Shown here: positions 45,064-54,106 of the stretch, in pieces
Layout: the number at the start of each line of letters is the position of its first letter
Position numbering within the stretch: the first letter of the stretch is position 1
Assembly: GCA_016872055.1 (NCBI GenBank)
Contig: VHBH01000006.1
Coordinates: 1-64,000 of the forward strand
Length of the DNA stretch: 64,000 nt
From: Nitrososphaerota archaeon
GTDB taxonomy: Archaea > Thermoproteota > Nitrososphaeria > Nitrososphaerales > Nitrosopumilaceae
Reading direction: 5' to 3'
Notes under the pieces: model-generated
The model's input: the letters and a program-made list of their open reading frames with translations, nothing else
The model's database searches: none
Told to the model about the DNA's origin: nothing
Program-made: the position numbers and the translations under genes

Positions 45064-46632
45064 TTGTCTGGCAAACGTATTGTTCTTACTGCTGACCGCA
45101 GTTTAATGACAAACTATCGCGGAAATTTCCTTTATGGGTTTATTGCATGCGGCCCGTATGAGCTGCTCCCAGAATGGGTATTTGACAAGGTTTTTTGTCC
45201 AGCAGTAGAGACCGACCCAATTACCGGCGAGGCAAAGGTAGCCCAAGTTGGATTAAGAAGAGTAGAATCCGCATTACTCCAAGGATATAGACGAGATGAG
45301 ATCTTTGTTGCAAACCCGGATTACCTCTCCAAGGCAATCGGTCCAGAGACCAAAGTAGTTGGCATCAACGTAATGGACCCACTTGGAATGGCGCCAGTCA
45401 CCACAACCATGTCTCCTGAAAAACTATCCTATGTTGCAATGAAGTTCAAGCGCATGTGCGCAAATATCATCCAGCTAAAGAAAAAATATGATTTCAAAGT
45501 TGTAGTAGGCGGAAACGGCGCATGGGAGCTTGCAAAATCCGATAGAATGAAGATTCATGGAATTGACACAGTCGTAGTAGGCGAAGCAGACGAGCTTGCA
45601 CTTGATTTATTCAAGGACTTGGAAAGCGGAGATGCACCAGAGCTAATGCACTGCTTTGTCAAAAACATACAAAACATTCCAGTGATTGAAGGTCCAACTG
45701 TCAACTCGCTTATAGAGGCAATGCGAGGATGCGGCCGTGGATGCGACTTTTGTGATGTGAACAAGCGCTCAAAGAAGGACCTGCCAATAGAGCGACTAAG
45801 GCATGAGGCAAAGATAAATCTCGATTACGGATTTGATTCAATTTGGTTGCATTCTGATGAGATGCTGCTATACGGATGCGACAACAAGGATTTCCAGCCA
45901 AACAGGGACGCAATTACCGACCTGTGGAAAAACCTCAAGGGCCTGGGAGCAAACTTTGTTGGAACTACACACATGACATTCTCAGCAATTGCGGCAGACC
46001 CAACACTACTAAAACAAATGTCAGAGATCAACGAAATGCACACAAACGGCAGATGGCTTGCAACAAATTTGGGAATAGAGACAGTTGCGCCAAGGATGGT
46101 CAAAAAGCATCTGGGTGTCAAAACAAAGCCATTCTCAACTGACGAATGGGGATGGGTTGTGAGAGAAGGTGCAAGAATAATGAATGAAAACCATTGGTTC
46201 CCGGCAGCCACACTGATTATTGGATGGCCAGATGAAACACCAGATGAGACTCAGTATACAATAGACCTAATCGAGGACTTTAGAAAGACCAACTTTAGGG
46301 GACTAGTCGCACCATTACTATACCAAGACTTTTCTGAAAAGAATTCGATGCACTTTGGAAACCTCAACGAAGCCCAATTCACATTATTTTGGAGATGTTG
46401 GGAGAATAACTTACGCGTAATCAATGACATTGTTCCTATTATCCTGAGAAATAAGACCTATGGTCCACCAATGAAAATTTTCATGTATGGTTTGATCAAG
46501 GCAGGGACTTGGGCCATTATGAGATATCTACGAGGACTCTGCAAGGACTTGTTCAATGGTAAGCTGCCAGAAGAGATTGTCGAAAAATACGCAAGAAGCA
46601 GATCAGTAGCTGCCCCAACATATACTAGATAG
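45064..46632 (+). CDS. B12-binding-domain radical SAM protein (possible GDGT ring synthase type)
   Basis: 522 aa. The N-terminal 190 residues resemble a B12-binding fold (VVGGNGAWEL, DTVVVGEADELAL). The radical SAM cluster motif is MRGCGRGCDFCDVN (CxxxCxxC), followed by a TIM-barrel with GIETVAPRMVKKHLG and ATLIIGWPDETPDETQ, and a hydrophobic C-terminus (IFMYGLIKAGTWAIM) that might contact membrane. Tetraether lipid ring synthases (Grs) and tetraether synthase (Tes) of archaea have this size and architecture and Grs is known from thaumarchaea; that assignment is inference. No operon partner. TTG start. Confidence 0.8.
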   Translation: MSGKRIVLTADRSLMTNYRGNFLYGFIACGPYELLPEWVFDKVFCPAVETDPITGEAKVAQVGLRRVESALLQGYRRDEIFVANPDYLSKAIGPETKVVGINVMDPLGMAPVTTTMSPEKLSYVAMKFKRMCANIIQLKKKYDFKVVVGGNGAWELAKSDRMKIHGIDTVVVGEADELALDLFKDLESGDAPELMHCFVKNIQNIPVIEGPTVNSLIEAMRGCGRGCDFCDVNKRSKKDLPIERLRHEAKINLDYGFDSIWLHSDEMLLYGCDNKDFQPNRDAITDLWKNLKGLGANFVGTTHMTFSAIAADPTLLKQMSEINEMHTNGRWLATNLGIETVAPRMVKKHLGVKTKPFSTDEWGWVVREGARIMNENHWFPAATLIIGWPDETPDETQYTIDLIEDFRKTNFRGLVAPLLYQDFSEKNSMHFGNLNEAQFTLFWRCWENNLRVINDIVPIILRNKTYGPPMKIFMYGLIKAGTWAIMRYLRGLCKDLFNGKLPEEIVEKYARSRSVAAPTYTR

Positions 46633-47020
46633 TTATCTAATTTCGTAAGGGAATTTCTTTATCGTATTTCCAAGATAGTTAATTGTGATTTCATATTTGC
46701 CAGGCAGAGTCTATCGGCTATATTGAATGCATAGTCCAGATTGCCCTCGCTGTTTACTAGGAATTTTTGCGCATCTTTCTTTACATTATACAATACTATG
46801 ACGTCCACCTTTTCGCCTTTCTTGTATAGTTCTGGAGGTATTTGGACTGTTATTCATTCAATGATTGTTTTGCCCTTTTATCGGAATTGTCTTTGAGGTT
46901 GATTTTTCTTTTTTATTTCTGATTTTTTATTCCAGTCATCGCTACAATAGATTTCTTTGAGATTGGTAATTTCTACAGGTATTCTCCATTAGTTCAGGAT
47001 CCAGCGAGTGCGGCTTGGTG
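46633..47020 (-). pseudogene. Decayed surface-protein gene with frameshifts
   Basis: No open frame spans the region, but successive minus-strand frames join into one protein-like sequence: PVEITNLKEIYCSDDWNKKS, then SKTIPIKGQNN, then VQIPPELYKKGEKVDVIVLY followed by NVKKDAQKFLVNSEGNLDYA, then LPGKYEITINYLGNTIKKFP ending YEIR and TAA at 46633-46635. At least two frameshifts and one stop separate them. The last segment is the ending typical of secreted beta-domain proteins of thaumarchaea. The 5' boundary is approximate. A sequencing error is a less likely alternative because several lesions are needed. Confidence 0.65.
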
Positions 47021-47036
47021 TTGGTTTTTAAAAAAA

Positions 47037-47363
47037 CTAGCCTAGCTTTTTGATTGCCTCATCAGCAATTGTGTTTCTCTTTGGAGAAATGACAATGAAA
47101 TATGTCTTGTCTGCTCGCTCTATTGCGGCTACCTTCCTGTACGAATTTGCATTGATATCAAATTCTAGAATTCTTCCGTCTAGTTCTGCCTTTGTGTATA
47201 TCATCAGGTACACGTCGCCTCCATTGTGGGTCAGCGGGATAAATGCAAAGACATAGCCCTTGTAATAGTTGATCGGCATTGTGTTTTTCATAGGTGGCAT
47301 GACAGCTGCCATGTATGAGAAAATGTCAGTAATTGAAGAAAATTCCTCATATTCTACGTGCAT
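47037..47363 (-). CDS. Unknown 108-aa protein
   Basis: Not recognised. It begins MHVEYEEFSSITDIFSYMAA and continues with alternating strands (GYVFAFIPLTHNGGDVYLMI, DKTYFIVISPKRN) and a C-terminal helix (ADEAIKKLG). No signal peptide or membrane helix. It lies between the decayed surface-protein gene and another surface-protein gene on the same strand. Confidence 0.65.
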   Translation of the reverse strand: MHVEYEEFSSITDIFSYMAAVMPPMKNTMPINYYKGYVFAFIPLTHNGGDVYLMIYTKAELDGRILEFDINANSYRKVAAIERADKTYFIVISPKRNTIADEAIKKLG

Positions 47364-47393
47364 GAGGTTGTTTTGATAATAGAGAATATAATC

Positions 47394-48479
47394 CTAAAGG
47401 CGTCTTTGTTGGAGCAAGCCCTTAACTTTGACTATGACTAGCGCTGGTGCGACAAAGTACATGCCAATGTTTAGCAGTATCACACCAATACCATAGCCCA
47501 ACATTTCCTGTTCGGAGTCAATGTTAGCATAGTTCAGTATAGACATTGTCGACAGCATTGGAGTTATTGCGGTCTTTACTACTTCCTTGAATAGTGGACT
47601 TTGCCTTTCCAGGTCTGCCACTGCCGGACTGAACGCATAGTAGAATTCATTGAATCCTGCCATGAATGTTGTTCCTGCGCCGGTACTATAGAGAGTTCCG
47701 TCTCTTACTTCTCTGAGTAGCTGTACTTGTGGTGCAAGTTCAGTTCCAAAGGCTGCGGTTGCAATCAGGCATCCACTCTCTTCACCTGCTTTTGCATCTG
47801 GGACACAAATTCCGTTTTCAGCGTGAGTTCCTGGACCACAGTTGATTAGGGTTTGTTCTTCAGTTTCAACACATTTACCATTAACTAGTTCCTCTCCTGG
47901 TGGACATTCTACTGTTTCTACTGGTTTTACTATGCAAGAGTTGGTTTCTTCATCATATTCTGTTCCGGCTCCACAGTTTGGCTGTGTTGGCATGGTTGGC
48001 GGAGTTATGCATTGATTATTGACAATGATTTGATCTGGGGCACATTGTACTGGAGGTAATACTGTTGGTGAATCTTCTCCACCATTATAGAAGAATGTGG
48101 TTTCTGCCTTTTGAGGGCCATAATTTACTATGATTTTGTAATCACCTTTTTTATTCCAAAGTGGACCCCCTACGACAAAATTATCTGAAAAAGTACCATC
48201 TAAGAGAGGACTCACTTGTTTAACTGTGACGATATTAGTAGCGCCTGTTCCATTAATAATTGGCCCTACAATTCTGACTGTAATATCTATCAGATTATTG
48301 ACATCCGGGCTCTTGATTAAGCCACTAAAAATTACTCTGTCACCAGATTCGTAAAGTGGGAGTTCTGCTGAAACCGACAGTGGTGGTATTTGGGAAGACT
48401 GACCAAACGCCATAGATGTGGTTGATGTAAACAACATTATGGACAATAAAGCTACTACGAGTCTCCCAGCTCCTGTCAT
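47394..48479 (-). CDS. Secreted protein with Ig-like domain, cysteine modules and CFI-box C-terminus
   Basis: About 361 aa from the ATG at 48479, which gives a signal peptide (RLVVALLSIMLFTSTTSMAF) and has a TATA-like ATACATAAATAC about 27 nt upstream; the frame runs on to 48575 without need. The first domain matches the PEFG proteins (LPLYESGDRVIFSGLIKSPD ... GGPLWNKKGDYKIIVNYGP). Then come short cysteine-paired modules (CPPGEELVNGKCV, CGPGTHAENGICV) and the C-terminal domain CLIATAAFGTELAPQVQLLR with two hydrophobic helices, the CFI-box-CTERM pattern. It has no PEFG motif, so anchoring differs from the array. Confidence 0.82.
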   Translation of the reverse strand: MTGAGRLVVALLSIMLFTSTTSMAFGQSSQIPPLSVSAELPLYESGDRVIFSGLIKSPDVNNLIDITVRIVGPIINGTGATNIVTVKQVSPLLDGTFSDNFVVGGPLWNKKGDYKIIVNYGPQKAETTFFYNGGEDSPTVLPPVQCAPDQIIVNNQCITPPTMPTQPNCGAGTEYDEETNSCIVKPVETVECPPGEELVNGKCVETEEQTLINCGPGTHAENGICVPDAKAGEESGCLIATAAFGTELAPQVQLLREVRDGTLYSTGAGTTFMAGFNEFYYAFSPAVADLERQSPLFKEVVKTAITPMLSTMSILNYANIDSEQEMLGYGIGVILLNIGMYFVAPALVIVKVKGLLQQRRL

Positions 48480-48598
48480 GTCTAGGCTGATACAAGAATT
48501 CAGGGTATTTATGTATTCTATGAAAGAAAAGTTGACTCGAATATGGTTTTGTTGAACCTTTTTTGACCTAGTCATCTCGATCTAGTTTTTCAAAAAAA

Positions 48599-51508
48599 TT
48601 ATTTTTTCTTTACCGTAAAGTTCACTTTGCCGACATAATTTTTTAGATAATCAATGTCAACTGTATACTGACCGGTTGGCGAATTTGGTTTTAGCATAAT
48701 TATTGTTTTGTAGCTACCAGTCTTTGTGGCAAATGCATGTAGTGTGGTGGATTTTCCGTCTGGCGTTTGCAGTGTGAACTTGATCTTGGTTCCCGGTTTG
48801 TAGTCTTGGATCTTGCCTGTCAGAACCACGTCTGTTGTTTTTCCAGGACTGGGTAATGTATATGATTTTGAATCAAGCTTTGCGGAGCTTGGAGTAGCCA
48901 ACTTTGCCTTTGTTGTAGTCTTTGTCAGACTCGATATGCTTTCCTGGCCTGATGAATCCCTAAAGTCATAATATTTCAGATCAATAGTTCCACCTACTGG
49001 GAAAATCAGTGCAGTGCCTGCCTTGTTGCAGATTTTTGAGGGCATCTTGAATACTCCTTCGAATCGTCCTGTGTTTGGTCCAGTCTCTACTAGTGAAAAT
49101 CCACTTGCACCTAGACCGCCAGTTTCCACGCCGTTTATTGTGCAACGCTTGTACCTAATGTCCTTGATTAGCACCTCAAGAAGAATTCCTCCACTTGAGC
49201 TGCCTACAGTATCTACGTTTGTCGAGGCTGGATCGTCTATTACAGAATAGGTGTCAATGGAATCGTGGTTTATGTTCAAGTCTTGGTCCACAAGAACCAC
49301 GGTTACTGGTTGTCCAAATCTAAAGACGTTTGTAGTAAGTGATGCGCTACCAGTGTGAGTCCTAATGTCGGTTTTTGACGACACCCCTGTTGTGGTACCG
49401 GTTTTTGCAACATCGGAATATGCAATGTTAATTCCTTTTTCATCAATTAGTCTTTGGTTGACAAAAAACTTGACATCATCATCTATTGTGCGAAGTGTCT
49501 TGATGGTGTTTGCGTCAAACTGGTTTAACTGGTTTGCGATGGTATACTCCATGCTGCCAGTAAATATTCCGGAGTTGGACGATGTCTCCTCCAATTCAAA
49601 TCTATAAATTCCATTAATAATGTCGACATTATTTTTGCGCCCAAACGAAAATAGATCAAGGACTATTGGTTGTGTGTCTGTCTCTGAAGATATAGAACCT
49701 TGCGCAGGGGAATTATTTGACGAGTCAAAGTTTACTACTAAAAATGCAGTGCCAGACTTTGCTGCAATTGCATCAACTGCAGCATTTGGCAATTGCACAA
49801 ATCCCTGTTCACTTGTCATGTTTGCTGTACTGACAAGCGTTACAGGTGTTGCATCGGTTAGGCCAAAGAAAAGTTGAATTGTTGTATCTGCAAAGTCAGA
49901 AATTCCAAGCTGTTTTTGCAATGATCTGAAATCATAGTTTACCCAGTTTGTTCCCTGGTCGCCAGAGTTTATTCTTAGCAAGAGATTTTGCAGCGTAGTG
50001 GCAGAAAGTCCCGTGTCTGCTGACAGTTTCTCAAAGCTTTGGTTTGCAATTCCTGTTGATGGTCCTGTATTCAGAACTAGCCTGTCAGATGCAGTGTCCG
50101 GTACAGATGATGAAACAGATGTGCCTCCAGTCAGTGCGTCGGTAGACAGAGTGTATATCTTGACGCTTCCTGCTCCTTGGAGTGTGCCTGGATTTCCTAT
50201 TGTGAGACTAGGAATCAAAGCAGTACTTCTAAAGACGTCGAGCTTGTCCTTTGCGCCAGAGTTGACGTTTTGGTCTGGGTCGCTTACCGTGATTACCACC
50301 TTTTGGCCAGAGACGGGCTGATTTGTGCCTAGTAAAATATTGGCATCGGCTAGGCCAGACATAATAGAGTATGATTTTTGGTCGTATTGTATGGTAGCAG
50401 ATTGTCCACGTGGGGCATTTGATTTGATTTTAATGGTAGACACGTTAGAAAAGTCAAAGTTCGCAAATGTGGCCGAGTTTGGCTGAGATTCTACAAGAGT
50501 TATGATTTGTGAAAATGTTGTGGTGCCGTCGCTTACAGTTGCGGTTTGGTGCCCGTTTGCCTGCAGTTCTGCAACGCTACCAAGGCTGATTGCTATTTTT
50601 CCATTGTTGTCAAATCCAAGAGAAGATAATTGCGATGAGAGATTTACCAGTCCTGCACCCCCGGCTGCCGAATTTGCACCATTTTCCGTAAATGCTGCAT
50701 AAAAGACAGTTTGTGGTGAATCAATGTTAAATGTCCAGGAATCCCTAGATGTCGGGTCTTGATTTAGCTGCATGTCTCGAATAGTCATAAAGACTTGGGA
50801 GTTTGGCGGATATTTTGGCCTGTCTAGCGATGTTGTAATGTTTGGTATTTCATCATATTTTAGTTTGACAGATTGAGTTCCTCCCGCCGCATTGTATTGT
50901 ATTATAACATCATTGTTGAAAGAATATAGCTGAATTATTGGCCAGACTGCAGAGTTTAGGCCTATCTGTCCTGATGGGATTACCGAGTTTGTGTTAATTG
51001 TTCGCGGGTTGCGGATCACATTGTTCACGGTTGCGCCTGCAGGAACACTGGTACATGTGGAAAACCCAGAGTTGCCGTTTGTTGCGCCGGCCGCACCTGT
51101 CTTTGGTATTGCTATACCATCAGACTCTGAAAATGACGGGCCAAACACAATTGTGTCCCTGCTGCAAAATTCGCCAAAGTCAAGGCCTAGTCCCGCAAGA
51201 CCGACTGTCTCGTCCGCTATCTTTGCTTTTTCCAAATTTGCAAAATAGCCGTACCACTTTCCGTCGGTTGCCTGGACCATTCGGATGTTATTGCCGTTTA
51301 GTGTGACGTCTGGCTCGCCCTTGCCTTCGCCGGTGGCAGAAAGGGACTGATCGTGGATTACTACCTCTATTACCATCGAGCCTGCAAAGTGATTTTTATG
51401 GTACGAGTTTTCTGCGGATACGTAAAGATTTGGGTTGGCAGCATCAACCTGTGCCAAAAAAGGCACCAGTAAGAATCCCAATGCTCCCAGCAATGCCAGC
51501 TTGCTCAA
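48599..51508 (-). CDS. Large S-layer-like secreted protein
   Basis: 969 aa, TTG start and signal peptide (ALLGALGFLLVPFLAQVDA) with mature start at about ANPNLYVSAENSYHKNHFAG. The body is a chain of beta domains rich in Ser/Thr/Asn/Asp, with repeated turn motifs (EETSSNSGIFTGSMEYTIAN, VETGPNTGRFEGVFKMPS) and DQDLNINHDSIDTY/DPDQNVNSG calcium-loop-like segments. It ends with an Ig-like domain (GKIQDYKPGTKIKFTLQTPD ... VDIDYLKNYVGKVNFTVKKK). This fits a thaumarchaeal S-layer or major envelope protein. A TATA-like CGTTATTTTTG lies about 26 nt upstream. Whether it is the main lattice protein cannot be told. Confidence 0.75.
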   Translation of the reverse strand: MSKLALLGALGFLLVPFLAQVDAANPNLYVSAENSYHKNHFAGSMVIEVVIHDQSLSATGEGKGEPDVTLNGNNIRMVQATDGKWYGYFANLEKAKIADETVGLAGLGLDFGEFCSRDTIVFGPSFSESDGIAIPKTGAAGATNGNSGFSTCTSVPAGATVNNVIRNPRTINTNSVIPSGQIGLNSAVWPIIQLYSFNNDVIIQYNAAGGTQSVKLKYDEIPNITTSLDRPKYPPNSQVFMTIRDMQLNQDPTSRDSWTFNIDSPQTVFYAAFTENGANSAAGGAGLVNLSSQLSSLGFDNNGKIAISLGSVAELQANGHQTATVSDGTTTFSQIITLVESQPNSATFANFDFSNVSTIKIKSNAPRGQSATIQYDQKSYSIMSGLADANILLGTNQPVSGQKVVITVSDPDQNVNSGAKDKLDVFRSTALIPSLTIGNPGTLQGAGSVKIYTLSTDALTGGTSVSSSVPDTASDRLVLNTGPSTGIANQSFEKLSADTGLSATTLQNLLLRINSGDQGTNWVNYDFRSLQKQLGISDFADTTIQLFFGLTDATPVTLVSTANMTSEQGFVQLPNAAVDAIAAKSGTAFLVVNFDSSNNSPAQGSISSETDTQPIVLDLFSFGRKNNVDIINGIYRFELEETSSNSGIFTGSMEYTIANQLNQFDANTIKTLRTIDDDVKFFVNQRLIDEKGINIAYSDVAKTGTTTGVSSKTDIRTHTGSASLTTNVFRFGQPVTVVLVDQDLNINHDSIDTYSVIDDPASTNVDTVGSSSGGILLEVLIKDIRYKRCTINGVETGGLGASGFSLVETGPNTGRFEGVFKMPSKICNKAGTALIFPVGGTIDLKYYDFRDSSGQESISSLTKTTTKAKLATPSSAKLDSKSYTLPSPGKTTDVVLTGKIQDYKPGTKIKFTLQTPDGKSTTLHAFATKTGSYKTIIMLKPNSPTGQYTVDIDYLKNYVGKVNFTVKKK

Positions 51509-51582
51509 TTTATCTGAGTTTTGTGCCTATCAAAAATAACGTTTCCGTATGATTTATTCGTAAACCACTAGTTATTGCTTTG

Positions 51583-52941
51583 ATGGAAAATGTCTTTTTG
51601 AAAAGGACTGTGGTACTCAAGATATCACTGACAGCAATTTTGTCGGCATTTTTAGTAGAGTTCTTTTTTGGGATATTATCGAATAGTCTAGCATTACTAA
51701 CAGACAGCATTCATGCATTATTGGACAGTGTTGTAACAATAGTGTTGTTATTGGCAGCAAGATTTGCGATCAAGCCTCCAGATGCAGAGCACACCTATGG
51801 TCACGGAAAGGTAGAGTCCCTCGGCGGAATGATTGGCGGAATTGCGATATTCCTGATTGCCTGTTTTTTTATTTTTGAGGCGATAATGAGAATACAAAGC
51901 CCTACTCACCATACCTTCACCAGCACCTTGGCTCTTGTTGGTGCAGCATACACAATTTGTGTGGATATTTTCAGAATCATACTTCTAAGACGTGCCATAT
52001 CAAAACTAGGAGGCACTACGCTCAAGGCCGACTTTTACCATGCGTTTTTGGATTTGGGATCAACACTTGTTGTAATTGCTGGAATTGCACTGGTGTCATT
52101 TGGCTTTGACCATGGTGACTTTTTTGCGGCAATAGTGCTTGGCGGACTGCTTTGCGTTCTTGCAATCAAGCTAGTATACAGAACAGCCCAAGACCTAACG
52201 GATATCATCTCACCGGAGCTGGTAAACAGGGTTCAAAATATCGTATTGTCCACAGAGGGAGTAATAGGTACAGGTCCTATTCTTATGAGAAGGTCAGGCG
52301 ACTCGATATTTTCAGATGTAACAATATCTTTGCGGGCAGATGTCAGCTTTGACAAGGCGCACGAGATATCGACTGCGGTTGAGAAAAACATCAAGGAGCA
52401 CATCTCAAACTCTGAGATCACAGTACATTTTGAGCCCAGCTGGAAGGGTGTTCCATCGGATTCAAAGATTTACGAAATCGCATCAAGCGTTTCAGGCGTA
52501 AAGGGAATACATAACATAAGTCAGCACACATCAGCAGGCTCTACATTTGTTAGTCTTCATGCAATGGTAGACAGACAAATGAGCCTTGATGATGCACACC
52601 GCATATCAGAGATAATTGAGGAGAAAATCCTAAAGGAGTTGCCAGAAATAGACCGCATTACAATACACCTAGAACCATACATTACAATGCCAAAGGACCT
52701 AAAGTCATACGACACCAATGATGAAAAAATAATTCAGTTACTAAAGGAGCACACCCAAGTCAAGAAGATAGGCAGCATTGTAACATTGAACTTTGATGAT
52801 TTGATCAAAATAGACATCGACTGTTCATTTGATAAGAACCTAACAATTGAAAAGGTTCATGATGTGACATCAAAAATAGAGCAAAGCATTCGAAGTCACT
52901 TCAAGAATTCCGTCATAACAATACATCCAGAGCCATATTAG
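51583..52941 (+). CDS. Cation diffusion facilitator (CDF) transporter with three C-terminal modules
   Basis: 452 aa, from the ATG at 51583. Six membrane helices with the two metal-binding pairs (LTDSIHALLDS in helix 2, FYHAFLDLGS in helix 5) and the HTYGHGKVESLG loop; exports Zn2+, Mn2+ or similar against protons. CDF proteins usually end after one cytosolic ferredoxin-like dimer domain. This one has three in tandem, each ending alike: SEITVHFEPSW, DRITIHLEPY, SVITIHPEPY. Convergent with the ZIP gene (4-nt overlap). Divergent from the S-layer-like gene. Confidence 0.92.
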   Translation: MENVFLKRTVVLKISLTAILSAFLVEFFFGILSNSLALLTDSIHALLDSVVTIVLLLAARFAIKPPDAEHTYGHGKVESLGGMIGGIAIFLIACFFIFEAIMRIQSPTHHTFTSTLALVGAAYTICVDIFRIILLRRAISKLGGTTLKADFYHAFLDLGSTLVVIAGIALVSFGFDHGDFFAAIVLGGLLCVLAIKLVYRTAQDLTDIISPELVNRVQNIVLSTEGVIGTGPILMRRSGDSIFSDVTISLRADVSFDKAHEISTAVEKNIKEHISNSEITVHFEPSWKGVPSDSKIYEIASSVSGVKGIHNISQHTSAGSTFVSLHAMVDRQMSLDDAHRISEIIEEKILKELPEIDRITIHLEPYITMPKDLKSYDTNDEKIIQLLKEHTQVKKIGSIVTLNFDDLIKIDIDCSFDKNLTIEKVHDVTSKIEQSIRSHFKNSVITIHPEPY

Positions 52942-54104
52942 ATCAGAATGCTAGTCACATACATGATTATCATTCCGACTGCGATTCCTCCGGCAGTTGG
53001 TGCAGACAGGAGCCCCTGCTCGTCTTGTCTTATCCATTTTAGAATTGCCACTATGACCTGAAATATTGCGCCAGCTCCTACCGACAAGAAGATAATTGCA
53101 GAAATTGGTGAATATTGGAATCCGCCAATCCATGCACCAAATATTGCAGGCGCCCCTGCTATTACGCCCATTGCTGCTAGTTTTGCAATCATTGGCTTTT
53201 GGCGAGCCATCGGAGCTGCTATTGCCAAGCCCTCAGTGGTATTGTGGATGGTAAAGCCGACTATGAGAAATGTGCTCAATGCAATTTCGCCCAAACCAAT
53301 TGCTGCGCCTATTGCTAGGCCCTCACCTAGGTTGTGCAGTCCTATCCCTATTGAGACCATCAGGGCGATGGTTACTGACTTGGATGCGGATGAAACACGG
53401 CTGATTAGCTTCTCAGACACATAATACAATCCGACAAAAGAGCCAACTACAACTGTTGCAACAAGCAGCTGCCCATTGAATGCACCAGAGAGCCTTTGTG
53501 CAGAGATCTCCATTCCTTCCTCTATTGCATCTATTCCCAAAAACAAAAGCAGGCCTGCAGTTAGTGCCAAAAAGAACTTGTATTTTGCAGGGCTCATCTT
53601 TGCAATAAACGGAAACCACAGTAATCCAATCAATACAGGAATTATGCCAACATAGGTGCCAATCACTGCAAAGTACGACACAAGATCAATGTTTGGCTTG
53701 ATTGCAGGAGCTGCCGCCTTTACTGAATAAGCGAAACGGGTTCCGTCATTTACTGTGAGACCTATCTCGTACGGTTCTGCTTCATTCCACGAATATGGTA
53801 TTCTGACTATGGCCGTCTCAAATCTCGCCAAATGCTTGTCTGGCTCTATTGCCGCCGGCTGGATTCTGTCGTTGACGTCGGCCTGAGCAATTGACAATTC
53901 TATTGGTCCTGTGTTTCTTACTGTGATCTGGATTTCAGATTCCACAAAGTCGACTCGCTCTATTGTGATGTTAGGTAGTGGAGTTCCAAAGTTTACAAGC
54001 TCGGCCCCCGGGCCAAAAAGATAAACAATCATTGTTGAGAGTAAGACTAGCGGTATTATTCCAGCTACCGCGATTTTTGTCTTGGATGTTTTTGTAGATT
54101 CCAT
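52938..54104 (-). CDS. ZIP-family metal transporter with N-terminal ectodomain
   Basis: 388 aa. The C-terminal part has the two ZIP metal-site helices, HNLGEGLAIGAAIGLG at about residue 256 and HNTTEGLAIAAP at about 286, for divalent-metal import. The first 140 residues are unusual for the family: a membrane anchor (IPLVLLSTMIVYLFGP) and an Ig-like extracytoplasmic domain (IQITVRNTGPIELSIAQADV). Starts 2 nt after the multicopper oxidase gene, so the two are co-transcribed. The oxidase context points to copper or iron, but metal specificity is inference. Confidence 0.9.
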   Translation of the reverse strand: MESTKTSKTKIAVAGIIPLVLLSTMIVYLFGPGAELVNFGTPLPNITIERVDFVESEIQITVRNTGPIELSIAQADVNDRIQPAAIEPDKHLARFETAIVRIPYSWNEAEPYEIGLTVNDGTRFAYSVKAAAPAIKPNIDLVSYFAVIGTYVGIIPVLIGLLWFPFIAKMSPAKYKFFLALTAGLLLFLGIDAIEEGMEISAQRLSGAFNGQLLVATVVVGSFVGLYYVSEKLISRVSSASKSVTIALMVSIGIGLHNLGEGLAIGAAIGLGEIALSTFLIVGFTIHNTTEGLAIAAPMARQKPMIAKLAAMGVIAGAPAIFGAWIGGFQYSPISAIIFLSVGAGAIFQVIVAILKWIRQDEQGLLSAPTAGGIAVGMIIMYVTSILI

Positions 54105-54106
54105 TA

